Part shown: piece after piece, positions 28,165 to 36,021 of the stretch
Layout: every line of letters begins with the position of its first letter
Position numbering within the stretch: position 1 is the stretch's first letter
Origin: Oscillatoria sp. SIO1A7
Lineage (GTDB): Bacteria; Cyanobacteriota; Cyanobacteriia; Cyanobacteriales; Laspinemataceae
Assembly: GCA_010672965.1 (NCBI GenBank)
Contig: JAAHFN010000040.1
Span: forward strand, 1-59,998
Length of the DNA: 59,998 nt
Direction: 5' to 3'
Notes under the pieces: generated by a model
What the model was told of the DNA's origin: nothing
What the model saw: the letters and a program-made list of their open reading frames with translations, nothing else
Database searches by the model: none
Translations under genes and position numbers: made by a program

Positions 28165-29085
28165 CTAATGCTGTAGTTTATCGTTCAAATTGGCATATCC
28201 ACCTTTTGCAAGCCCTTCGCTTAGGGCGATCGCATTTGCTCCTACATATTCGAGTTCTTTATTCCATTTTTCACAGACATATTCTGTGAGAAATTCTATA
28301 GTGGTTTCCGTGTCCAATATCGCTAGCTTGTTATGTTCTGTTTTGTATTCCGCAAAAAAGTATCCTCGCTCCCGAGTTGCGTACTCCATCTTGACTATTT
28401 CATTGTTTCGTGAAGTCACATTTTCCTTCCACAAAAAAATTGTTCTATCTAGTTCCTTAGATATTTCTCTTTGTAAATTTAAAAGCCTAGAATTCTTTGA
28501 TTCCTTTCCATTATTCAACAGAGATATAAATGATAAATGACCGTGAGAATTGTTCTGACACCCCCAAGATGTTGAGTTTTTTAGTCCATGACAGTAAGTA
28601 AAATAAGATAATAGTTCAGGTTTCATTATTAAGCTATAAGGTTCAATACTGTTATAGCAACTCACCTTTATACTTGGATGATAAGCTTTAATTTTTTGAT
28701 TTAAATAATCTTCAAAACTACGACCAATTTCTGCTAATAAATATTGTTTTTTCTTAAATATTTTTACAGCATTTCTGGGAATATCTAACCGTAAACCAGG
28801 AGAATTTATCTTGATTCTATCACGGTCAAATTCTTTATCGCACTGGGAGTATCCCTCTAAAATCCACAATTTATGATCGAACCCTGTCTCCCGTTCATCT
28901 AGTAGCCTTTTGATTGTTTTTTTTACCGTTGAAAAATCGACAACTACCTTTTCTGTAGAATCTACTTCACCTGTAACTACAAATCCTGGATTAAATGATC
29001 CTCCTCTAATATTTCCTCGATCGTCAATATAAGCGTGGTCAACTATTGTTACTCCATTCAGAAAAATTGAAACTTGTTTAGGCAT
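28165..29085 (-). CDS. T-fold (QueD/PTPS-like) protein of unusual order
   Basis: 306-aa protein, AT-rich compared with its neighbours. It is not ordinary QueD but carries PTPS-like elements. The first part has GFVVTGEVD, VVVDFSTVKKTIKRLLDE and FDHKLW, resembling the PTPS segment around the LDHK motif. The middle has WGCQNNSHGHLSF, resembling the Cys and HGH of PTPS (mammalian form CNNPNGHGH). The C-terminus has DTETTIEFLTEYVCEKW and NAIALSEGLAKGGYAN, resembling the last helix and substrate glutamate. The first-part HxH is missing, and the Cys/HGH element comes after the DHK element, so the fold order appears rearranged or duplicated. It sits between two dead queD copies and may substitute for them. 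Family-level call only. Confidence 0.55.
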   Translation of the reverse strand: MPKQVSIFLNGVTIVDHAYIDDRGNIRGGSFNPGFVVTGEVDSTEKVVVDFSTVKKTIKRLLDERETGFDHKLWILEGYSQCDKEFDRDRIKINSPGLRLDIPRNAVKIFKKKQYLLAEIGRSFEDYLNQKIKAYHPSIKVSCYNSIEPYSLIMKPELLSYFTYCHGLKNSTSWGCQNNSHGHLSFISLLNNGKESKNSRLLNLQREISKELDRTIFLWKENVTSRNNEIVKMEYATRERGYFFAEYKTEHNKLAILDTETTIEFLTEYVCEKWNKELEYVGANAIALSEGLAKGGYANLNDKLQH

Positions 29086-29141
29086 GACAATATATTTACT
29101 CCAAAATGAAAACCATAACCATATGTTAACCTGAAATAAAT

Positions 29142-29277
29142 TTAATCGACTCTGAGTTTTTTGTTATGAGCAGGTAAATTATCCATAACAACTACTGCGC
29201 CTAGCCATAAGTTAGGGCAAAAGCACTTTTCAACAAATACATCAAATGCTGCTCTATCCATAGAATTATCTAGGGCT
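29142..29277 (-). mobile_element. IS630-type transposase fragment fused to queD start
   Basis: The reading frame of the truncated queD continues into about 44 residues of an IS630-family transposase: MDRAAFDVFVEKCFCPNLW and GAVVVMDNLPAHNKK, matching the DDE region (VVMDNLxAH). It stops at 29142. It is a remnant that interrupts queD after LHG. Confidence 0.8.
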
Positions 29278-29372
29278 TGTCCGTGTAATCTTGCACGCTT
29301 ACCATCGTGGCAAGGCAGTTTATGAGCCGCCTCAAATCTGAATTCTTTACCAAGTATCCATTGCTCGGTCAT
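29278..29372 (-). pseudogene. queD: Truncated queD 5' fragment
   Basis: The first 31 codons of queD, starting at ATG 29372 and overlapping the queE stop by 4 nt (ATGA). This shows the original queE-queD operon order. The gene is cut at LHG by the transposase fragment. It carries the same Cys-to-Arg change (GKRARLHG) as the other copy. Confidence 0.88.
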
Positions 29373-29455
29373 TGCATTCCAATAAGCTTATGAGTTTGCA
29401 GAGATAATCTGTAGGATGGGTTCTCTTTGAATAATTCCAAGATTATGGGAATAGC
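29278..29455. repeat. 178-bp perfect duplicate, copy A (in intact queE context)
   Basis: Same sequence as 27639-27816. In this copy the queE side continues into intact queE, so it is probably the parental location for that side. Confidence 0.9.
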
Positions 29456-29989
29456 CCTAGACCGCTGGTTCCATTCAGGCTGTAAATACACTTGCGTACT
29501 GAGGTTAGATACCAAGTGTTCTCTGTAGAAATCAAGTTCTTGACCTGTACCTATCACAAACTTAATTTCATTTGCTCTAGACCAAAATTCCTTTTTTACT
29601 GGATAGTTAGGGCTAACGTGCTGCTTAGGGGATAAGGTTATCCAAGCTTGTTGTGAGACATCCTGCCAATAAGAGCCAGATGTTTCAATACTGACCTGCT
29701 TACCAGCCTCTAATAAAGCTTGAACTAATTCGGGCAAATTCTTATGGATGAATGGCTCTCCGCCGCTGATCACAACTCTGGGGGACTTCAACTCTGTCAA
29801 TAGTTCAGCAATAGACCGTAAGACATGGGGTAAGCTCAGACCACCATCAGCGTAACCAGTATCGCACCAGGGACAACGAACAGGACAACCAGCTAATCGG
29901 ATGAAGTCTACTAAGGTCCCCGTCCAGTATCCTTCTCCTTGAACGGTATTCTGAAAAGTTTCGTGGATAGGCAGTTTTAGAGAATACAC
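29369..29989 (-). CDS. queE: 7-carboxy-7-deazaguanine synthase (QueE)
   Basis: Radical-SAM enzyme of 206 aa that rearranges 6-carboxytetrahydropterin to 7-carboxy-7-deazaguanine. The cluster motif is [10 protein letters not shown] (CX3CX2C). [18 protein letters not shown] precedes it, and [13 protein letters not shown] is the SAM-binding GGE motif. It starts 76 nt after the acyltransferase gene, and its stop overlaps the (truncated) queD start. The gene is intact. Confidence 0.94.
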   Translation of the reverse strand: MYSLKLPIHETFQNTVQGEGYWTGTLVDFIRLAGCPVRCPWCDTGYADGGLSLPHVLRSIAELLTELKSPRVVISGGEPFIHKNLPELVQALLEAGKQVSIETSGSYWQDVSQQAWITLSPKQHVSPNYPVKKEFWSRANEIKFVIGTGQELDFYREHLVSNLSTQVYLQPEWNQRSRAIPIILELFKENPSYRLSLQTHKLIGMQ

Positions 29990-30065
29990 AGTTTTCTTAC
30001 ACCAAAATATTCAAGATTGCTAATTAGTTGAAGTCGTGGAAATCCTATGTACTGAGTAGTCAGCA

Positions 30066-30914
30066 TTACACAATACTGCGCAATTTGGCTGCGAATGCTC
30101 CCCGCGAATAGCGAACCCCACCAGTGGACTGTTTGAACTTCAAGATCCCGTCCAAAGGCGGTATTGGTTGCGAAGGGATGCCACCAAGATCCAGAAAGGG
30201 CAGCCCGAGAAGGCGGGCGCGCTCCCAAGCCTCGACAATCAGCAGATTCATCGTCCCAAACACCGCAGTAGGCGATCGCCAGGGATAGCGAACCTCAATC
30301 CGCTCTTGATGAATCATCAGTACAGTATAGCCAAGATGCTTGCCGTTAAGTGTGACAGCATCAAGAACTATGATGCGGTTTAGAGAAGCGGCGTGCTTGA
30401 GTATCTCTAGGTTATCGACTTCTCCCAAAAAACCTTGCTCTTGCGCTAATGCAACGTAGGTTGCCTCGAACCACGTGCTGTCGAATGTAGACTCGATGAC
30501 CCGAACCTCCCGACTCTGAGCTTGCTTAGCTTTACGGCGAAACGAGCTGCGGAATACCTCCGCTATTGGCGCATCTGTAGTCAGTAGTAGGGTATCTACA
30601 GTTGTAGGCAGGGGAAGTAGATCGGAAGCTGGGCAGGGAACACCGATCGGAAGCACCATCCGTGCATAGTGGGCATGGCTGTGTCGTGCGCAGTCTACAA
30701 GCCAGATCCAGGTGTCAATTACATCATCTTTTCCATTAGGTCCCTCCCAAACCTCAAAACCACCGTCTTGCATCTCAGCAGCAATAACCAGTCCTGTCTT
30801 AGTATATAGTGTATAGAAAGTACAGTTTGCCTGACGTAGACAATTTATATAGTCATGGCTCTGATAAAAGCTCCCCAATAATGGTGGATCGAATGAGTGC
30901 ATTGTCTGCTCCAC
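30066..30914 (-). CDS. FemAB/GNAT-like acyltransferase
   Basis: 282-aa protein of the same general class as the gene at 24959. The C-terminal half is typical: YTVLMIHQERIEVRYPWRS, LLIVEAWERARLLGLPFLDLGG, and a final ILKFKQSTGGVRYSRGAF, as in FemAB-type proteins, which place acyl or aminoacyl groups on amines. The GTG at 30914 shares one base with the stop of the glycosyltransferase gene; an in-frame ATG at 30902 is an alternative start. It lies between the glycosyltransferase and queE. A fragment of a second copy lies at 27817-28062. Confidence 0.76.
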   Translation of the reverse strand: MEQTMHSFDPPLLGSFYQSHDYINCLRQANCTFYTLYTKTGLVIAAEMQDGGFEVWEGPNGKDDVIDTWIWLVDCARHSHAHYARMVLPIGVPCPASDLLPLPTTVDTLLLTTDAPIAEVFRSSFRRKAKQAQSREVRVIESTFDSTWFEATYVALAQEQGFLGEVDNLEILKHAASLNRIIVLDAVTLNGKHLGYTVLMIHQERIEVRYPWRSPTAVFGTMNLLIVEAWERARLLGLPFLDLGGIPSQPIPPLDGILKFKQSTGGVRYSRGAFAAKLRSIV

Positions 30915-31945
30915 TATGAATGAGAAGGTATGAAACGCTGCCTAGTTTGAGTCCAACTTAGTCCATCACGAATCATAGCCTGTAGAGATTCTATGAACTG
31001 ATCTGGATGGTATCGGGCGATTTGGTGTTTGTTGACCGGAGCTTCGCGAATAACGCGTAATATATCAGCGATACTATATGGCTGGTAGCGATTGCTTGCA
31101 TGACACCACTCCTGAAACGCAGAGTGATCCGGAACAACAGGAATGCATCCAGCGGCAACTGCTTCAATAGCGGTGATACATAAAGTTTCCGCAGGTGAGG
31201 TAATAAGCACAAATCCACTTTGTAGACATTGAGAGAGATACTTATCAGGCTCGCCGCGGCTAGGAACACCGAGGTGTCGCTCTGCGTAAAGCGCAAAATC
31301 CTGTAACGCGGGGTTGCTGCGCGATGAAGCGCGGATGACTCGGTATCCTCTTGCTAATAACTCACTACATATTTCGGCTTCGAGAATGAAGTTCTTGTCG
31401 TAGTCTTGCCGCTGTCCCAGCAAAATCTGTTTCATATCGCGCGATTCTGAGCTTGCGTTCGTGAAAATATCAATGTCGATCGGCAAGCCCATCACTCGGA
31501 GCTTAGGCTCTAGGTGATTACCATAGGCATTCATCAGTAACTTTTTGGCATATTTTGACGGCACTAATCCAAAGTCCATCCACTCGCATACCATCCTTTC
31601 CTCAGTCAATAGCGCATTAATATCTGGTGTGACTGCAGTAAATTTCTGGGCGTATATGCCAGAAAAGAGGACGATAATACAGTTTACTGCCGATAGTTCC
31701 TTGCAGGTCTCTGCGTCAATTTCTGAGGTGAGTATCAGAACGCACCGAGCACTAGCAGCTTTATGTAATTCATGGGTCCATGGTAGCTGGAAACGCTCTT
31801 TCAAAAGTAATCGCAGCGATGGATACCAGGATGGGTGCTGTTCGCAAGGATCCATTTCAATGGGGTCGTAGACAACGAACGAGTGTGGGTGAGACATATA
31901 ACCAGCATCAGCGATGGGAGGAGGCAACGAGTGTGGGTGAGACAT
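30914..31945 (-). CDS. GT-B type glycosyltransferase
   Basis: Up to 343 aa, with a C-terminal GT-B domain of the GT4 kind: LLARGYRVIRASSRSNPALQ, a sugar-nucleotide site SPAETLCITAIEAVAAGCIPVVPDH (acidic pair replaced by ET/IE). It would transfer a sugar from a nucleotide donor to the cluster's product. Two in-frame starts (31945 and 31897) lie in a tandemly duplicated 48/50-bp unit, giving a repeated MSHPHS. The shorter start may be original. It begins 12 nt after the preceding glycosyltransferase gene. Confidence 0.82.
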   Translation of the reverse strand: MSHPHSLPPPIADAGYMSHPHSFVVYDPIEMDPCEQHPSWYPSLRLLLKERFQLPWTHELHKAASARCVLILTSEIDAETCKELSAVNCIIVLFSGIYAQKFTAVTPDINALLTEERMVCEWMDFGLVPSKYAKKLLMNAYGNHLEPKLRVMGLPIDIDIFTNASSESRDMKQILLGQRQDYDKNFILEAEICSELLARGYRVIRASSRSNPALQDFALYAERHLGVPSRGEPDKYLSQCLQSGFVLITSPAETLCITAIEAVAAGCIPVVPDHSAFQEWCHASNRYQPYSIADILRVIREAPVNKHQIARYHPDQFIESLQAMIRDGLSWTQTRQRFIPSHS

Positions 31946-31975
31946 ATATAACCAGCATCAGCGATGGGAGGAGGC
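31878..31975. repeat. Tandem 48/50-bp duplication at a gene junction
   Basis: AACGAGTGTGGGTGAGACAT to GGGAGGAGGC occurs twice (31878-31925 and 31926-31975), differing by one TA. It spans the end of the GT2 gene and the start of the next glycosyltransferase. Confidence 0.88.
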
Positions 31976-32824
31976 AATGCGCAATGCCGTCCGATCGCAA
32001 CGTAGCCAAAATTGGTAAGAAAGTTTTTCGACCGTCTCGAAGAGCCACAGGTAGAGGCGCTCGATTATCGAGAGTTGTTGGGCAAAATCAGAATCCCAAC
32101 GGTCATAATTCTGTAAAGCACAGCCCAGCAACTCAGCGCGTGCGTACCCACGACCGTATCGTGCTGCGCTACGCAGATCGCTCAACAGTTGCAGAGAGTC
32201 GTGATAAATGATGGCTTCGGGCGAAAAATGGACATCGATACCAGCTGCGATGCGGCGTGCGTCAAATTCGGCATCCTCGCACCAGAGAATATCTGGATGA
32301 AAAAAGTAGTCTAGATACTTAAGCAAAGCACTTCGCGCAATCCCTAGTGGTGGCTTGTAGGCACCTTGGACGACGGTCGTTGTCGCGGTTCGGACATTAG
32401 CAATGGTGCGGCTCACAAAATCTTTACAGTCGAAGACGCACATACCACGCACTAAGTGATGTTCGTCAAGAAGTTGAAAGAAGTGCGCCAACGTATCCTG
32501 ACCAAACTGGCAGTCAGAGTCCATAAGTACAATCTTGTCATAGGTTGCAGCACGGACACCAACCTCCAATGCCCTGCTCAAATTGGCATCTGGGAGCGAC
32601 TCAATACAAATGGGCCGTGTGCGCAACTCATCCTCAAAGGCATCAGACGAGCCGTTACAAACTACCAGGCATTCGGCTCCTACCTCCAAAACTTGATCCA
32701 CTACTCTAAAAACTCTTCGATCGTTGACGGTAGGTATAACTACTGTCATTTGTAGGGTTTTATTTTCCATCTCCATGACTGGAATCGCTAATCTTGAGTA
32801 TACTAGATTTGGAGTTATGCACAA
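31958..32824 (-). CDS. Family 2 glycosyltransferase
   Basis: GT-A fold enzyme of up to 288 aa. The N-terminal donor site is MTVVIPTVNDRRVF, with CNGSSDAF and the DSD metal motif (IVLMDSDCQFG). The acceptor side has WCEDAEFDARRIAAG (ED motif). The C-terminus is a helical segment without an obvious membrane span. Several in-frame ATGs precede MTVVIP; the true start may be 32776 (MEMENK) or 32749. It is the first gene of the minus-strand cluster, so the cluster promoter should lie in 32825-33238. Confidence 0.84.
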   Translation of the reverse strand: MCITPNLVYSRLAIPVMEMENKTLQMTVVIPTVNDRRVFRVVDQVLEVGAECLVVCNGSSDAFEDELRTRPICIESLPDANLSRALEVGVRAATYDKIVLMDSDCQFGQDTLAHFFQLLDEHHLVRGMCVFDCKDFVSRTIANVRTATTTVVQGAYKPPLGIARSALLKYLDYFFHPDILWCEDAEFDARRIAAGIDVHFSPEAIIYHDSLQLLSDLRSAARYGRGYARAELLGCALQNYDRWDSDFAQQLSIIERLYLWLFETVEKLSYQFWLRCDRTALRIASSHR

Positions 32825-33238
32825 GCATAAGAGCGAAATATTTTTTTACATCCAAAAACCTATTCAGACGTCGATAGCGCTATAAAACTACAATATCCTT
32901 TTAAAGAACCAAACATGATATTGACAAGGGATCGCGTGTTAAGAAATATTTCAGCAAAGATTATAAGCGTGTTGGCGTTACCGTGTTCGTGTAATCAATT
33001 GACTAAGCGCACGACATTCATAGCGGTTGCTGTAATAATATGTTGCAACCGGGCCTCTGCGTAATTCCGAGCGTAACGACATCGTCGCAGCCCGAAGGCT
33101 TAGATTTTTTGATAGAGAGTGCCTTCAATGGCAGATCGAACTGCATAGCGTTATAACTGTTTTGGTATGTCAATTAGTAGATTAGTAGATGGCCTGGAGC
33201 GCCTTCAGCGGTAGTTTCTAACCTTAAACCTACTCAAT
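32825..33238. other. Intergenic region upstream of the que cluster
   Basis: 414 bp without a gene, likely holding the promoter for the GT2-GT-acyltransferase-queE transcript on the minus strand and the 3' end of parB. I could not identify a riboswitch. A preQ1-type aptamer was looked for by eye without success. Confidence 0.5.
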
Positions 33239-34210
33239 TCAATTATCTTCAGCCAACAGCACCCTTAGATCTGCCAGCAGCGATTTGAGTTTTTCACGCT
33301 TTTCGGGGTCATCCCATGCGGCGATCTTCTTAGCTCTCTTAAATGTATACTCCATCTCGGCTTGCAGTTCTCCTATTTCTCTAGGAGCCTTTTTCTCCCT
33401 GACCAGCTTTTGCACCTGTCGCAGTGTTAGAGATTTTGCGATCGCCTCTTCTAAAAGCGCCACCCGCTCGGGCTCTGACTCTAGCTTGGCAATCTCCTTA
33501 GCTTTAGTCCACTCGATTTGGCCTTGACGGAGAGCTTCGAGGATTTCTGGAGGTAGTTTCAGGAGGGGGAGCCTAGTGCGGACGAAGGAACGCCAATTCA
33601 TTCGCCCCAACTCCGCAAATACCTGCTCTACTATTGCGAGGTCTGACGTACCCGAAGCGCTTCGGGTAATTTTTGCCTCTGCTTCATCTGTTTCGTTTTC
33701 CGATTTACCCGAAGCGCTTCGGGTAATTTTCCCCTTGGCCTCGTTCTCCAGCCGGTAAAGCTGGGACACGACATCAGCCAATTTGCATTCCAGCCGGAAA
33801 ACTAATAGCTCTAGAATCCCCTCAGTTTCCTCTACTGGGTTCAAATCCTGCCGCTGCAAGTTCTCTACGAGGGCGTACTGTAGCGCTTCGGCATCTGTCA
33901 TCTCCCGCACCGTTGCCGGGACGGCGGTTAAACCTAACTCTAAAGCGGCTCGGTATCTGCGCTCCCCTGCTACTATTTCATACTTATCTCCTACAGGTCG
34001 CACCAGCAACGGTTGCAAGATGCCGTTTTCCTTGATGCTGGCGACTAGCTGCTGCATTGCTTCCCCATCGAAATAGCGCCTGGGTTGGCGTTTGGAGCAT
34101 AAAAGCCTTTCGAGCGGGATCGAGCGCACGCCTTCTTCTGGCTTGGAGCCATTGGACTCAAAGCTCTTTGGCTCGGTTTTTTGGGAGATGCGCTGCTGCT
34201 TTGAAACCAT
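33239..34210 (-). CDS. parB: ParB/Spo0J-family partition protein
   Basis: 323 aa. The N-terminal ParB nuclease-like/CTPase domain shows QPRRYFDGEAMQQLVASIKE, NGILQPLLVRP and VAGERRYRAA, followed by LVENLQRQDLNPVEE (the HTH lead-in). The C-terminus is basic and helical. No parA lies beside it, so it may be an orphan or plasmid-derived gene. Two copies of a perfect palindrome sit in frame in the coding sequence and each encode ITRSASG, a recent insertion that lengthens the linker. It marks the boundary between the que cluster and the folE region. Confidence 0.87.
   Translation of the reverse strand: MVSKQQRISQKTEPKSFESNGSKPEEGVRSIPLERLLCSKRQPRRYFDGEAMQQLVASIKENGILQPLLVRPVGDKYEIVAGERRYRAALELGLTAVPATVREMTDAEALQYALVENLQRQDLNPVEETEGILELLVFRLECKLADVVSQLYRLENEAKGKITRSASGKSENETDEAEAKITRSASGTSDLAIVEQVFAELGRMNWRSFVRTRLPLLKLPPEILEALRQGQIEWTKAKEIAKLESEPERVALLEEAIAKSLTLRQVQKLVREKKAPREIGELQAEMEYTFKRAKKIAAWDDPEKREKLKSLLADLRVLLAEDN
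33649..33725. repeat. Two palindromes inside parB
   Basis: TACCCGAAGCGCTTCGGGTA occurs at 33649-33668 and 33706-33725, 57 bp apart (19 codons), each followed by ATTTTTGCC or ATTTTCCCC. They behave as a mobile palindromic repeat in a coding region. Confidence 0.9.
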
Positions 34211-34285
34211 CCCTAACCTTTGTAATTAGTTATAACTATAATAATGCTGTCTTTTTTTTGTATATCTTTACAAAAATTATACTTA

Positions 34286-34736
34286 TTATAGAGCCAACAA
34301 ATCACGGATATGTTCTCCGTGAACGTGAAAGGATGTTGAATCTAAATGTAGGCACTCGGTTAGTATTTCCTCTTTTTTCGCAATCGCCAGAGCAATTTTG
34401 ACAACCAGTTGGGTTAGCCCCGCCTCATAGAGATCGTCTAGAACCCTCCCTTGTTGGTCATCGTTTAAGTGTTCTGGACGGATTCCTTCTCATAATAAGT
34501 GTTCTGTGGCCTTTCCAACAAAAACTGCTCAAATCAGTACAACGGCACACTCACCCTTGCCCAAACCGCCCTTGAATCATGGCTTTTACTGCTATTCCCG
34601 GGCTGACCCTTTATAGATTATGGGTCCCTATTTCTCTATCTGCGATCTCTACCAGCCCTATCCGATCTATAATACCTGCCACTATACCACAGTGGTCAAT
34701 ATCTTGTACCATCTCTGAAGATGGTGTTTCTGTCAT
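34286..34736 (-). pseudogene. IS1634-type transposase remnant (DUF4277)
   Basis: Reading the minus strand from ATG 34736 gives DIDHCGIVAGIIDRIGLVE, then a stop after GTHNL, then RVSPGIAVKAMI. Further along are KATEHLL and LNDDQQGRVLDDLYEAGLTQ, and finally LHLDSTSFHVHGEH, ending at 34286. This is the N-terminal half of an IS1634-like DDE transposase with stops and frame breaks. The C-terminal half is missing. Confidence 0.82.
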
Positions 34737-34898
34737 TGATTTAAAAATATTCGCGACTATCCTAGTTTACCTGCGAAACGTAGGGTCATCCAAGCCGTGC
34801 GCCAGTTTTGCCAAAACCGAGAAGGTTAATGGTTATTTTTTCTTGGCTATATTGCTAGGTTTTAACCAATAACAAACAACCATTAACCTTTAACAATC

Positions 34899-35636
34899 TT
34901 AAAAGAAAGAGGGTTGGTGGCGAATCAGATTCAAGAACTCTTCGCGAGTTTTCTGCTCTTCTTGGAAAATGCCCCGCATAGACCTGGTAACCGTCCAAGA
35001 CCCGGGCTTGCTTACTCCGCGCATAACCATGCTCGTGTGAGTAGCCTCCATCACCACGGCCACTCCTTGGGGTTGCAAGATAGTCTCTATTGCTTGCGCG
35101 ACCTCTCGGGTCAGCCGCTCCTGCACCTGCAAGCGGCGGGCGTACATTTCTACAATCCGGGCTAGCTTGCTGAGGCCGACTACTTTTTGGTTGGGGATAT
35201 AGGCAACGTGGGCTTTGCCCATAAAAGGCAGCATGTGGTGTTCGCAGAGGCTGAAGAAATCAATATCGCGCACCAGAACCATCTCGGAAATGCCTTCGTC
35301 AAAAATGGCTCCGTTGACGATTTCTTCTAAGGACTGATTGTAACCGCTAGTGAGAAACTGCATTGCCTCTGCAACCCGCTTGGGCGTCTTGAGCAGTCCC
35401 TCGCGCTCGGGATCTTCGCCAACGCCTACCAGCATCTGACGCACGGCCTCCATAATCCCATCGCGATCGCCTTCGCTGGGAGAATTCAATTTAGCTTGCC
35501 GACCGTTCAAGGTATTGCGATCCGGTCGCATTTGCATTTGCTCTGGACGCGAGCCGTCCAGATTTTCAGATAGGTTTATCTCCCCTTTTGAAGAAGCTGG
35601 CAGGCTGACTGAACCGTTGGAAGAAGCAATTGTCAT
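34899..35636 (-). CDS. folE: GTP cyclohydrolase I
   Basis: Converts GTP to dihydroneopterin triphosphate, the first step of folate synthesis and the substrate source for QueD. Motifs seen: [27 protein letters not shown] (zinc Cys and His), [19 protein letters not shown]. The third zinc ligand, Cys in most family members (HxCMxxRGV), is Ser here ([10 protein letters not shown]). I chose ATG 35636 (245 aa). The longer frame to 35762 adds a run of Asn-Ser-Asp encoded by a 9-bp tandem repeat. It lies 2 kb upstream of the que cluster and may feed it. Confidence 0.88.
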   Translation of the reverse strand: MTIASSNGSVSLPASSKGEINLSENLDGSRPEQMQMRPDRNTLNGRQAKLNSPSEGDRDGIMEAVRQMLVGVGEDPEREGLLKTPKRVAEAMQFLTSGYNQSLEEIVNGAIFDEGISEMVLVRDIDFFSLCEHHMLPFMGKAHVAYIPNQKVVGLSKLARIVEMYARRLQVQERLTREVAQAIETILQPQGVAVVMEATHTSMVMRGVSKPGSWTVTRSMRGIFQEEQKTREEFLNLIRHQPSFF

Positions 35637-35692
35637 AACTAATCTAGCTCGGGATTTAGAGTTGTTCTTAACATCAACAGCGCTATCAAACA

Positions 35693-35741
35693 TGGTACAA
35701 TCGCTATTGTCGCTATTGTCGCTATTGTCGCTATTGTCGCG
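35693..35741. repeat. 9-bp tandem repeat CGCTATTGT
   Basis: Five copies upstream of folE; they create an artificial SDN repeat in the longer folE frame. Confidence 0.85.
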
Positions 35742-35873
35742 AAGGCAAAATTTTGCCTGCACTCTTGTAGTGCGACCATAGCGACCGACGCACCAATGTA
35801 AATTTTCTGGAAAAAATGGCTTTTGCTTTTTGCTATAACCAAGACTTGCTCTTTTTGAGCAAAATGAAGACTT

Positions 35874-36021
35874 ATATCAAATCCGGTTAATTACCCACAC
35901 AATTGGGAACCTTCCCTTGGACGGGCGTCCCGCCTGTCCGTATTCCCGGTGAGGGACAGGCGGGACGCCCGTCCTACGGGGACTCGATTCATTTATGGGC
36001 GCTTAAACGGATCTGATATTA
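35874..36021. repeat. MITE-like element, family M1 (complete)
   Basis: Ends ATATCAAATCCGGTTAA and TTAAACGGATCTGATATTA. The core is a large palindrome: GGACGGGCGTCCCGCCTGTC facing GACAGGCGGGACGCCCGTCC. Confidence 0.88.

Noticed and set aside
33830-33860. tRNA T-loop look-alike (GGGTTCAAATCC)
   Set aside because: It lies in parB codons for LNPVEE; no acceptor stem, D-arm or anticodon arm can be built around it.
34579-34872. 97-aa plus-strand frame
   Set aside because: It is antisense to a recognisable IS1634-type transposase remnant read on the minus strand.
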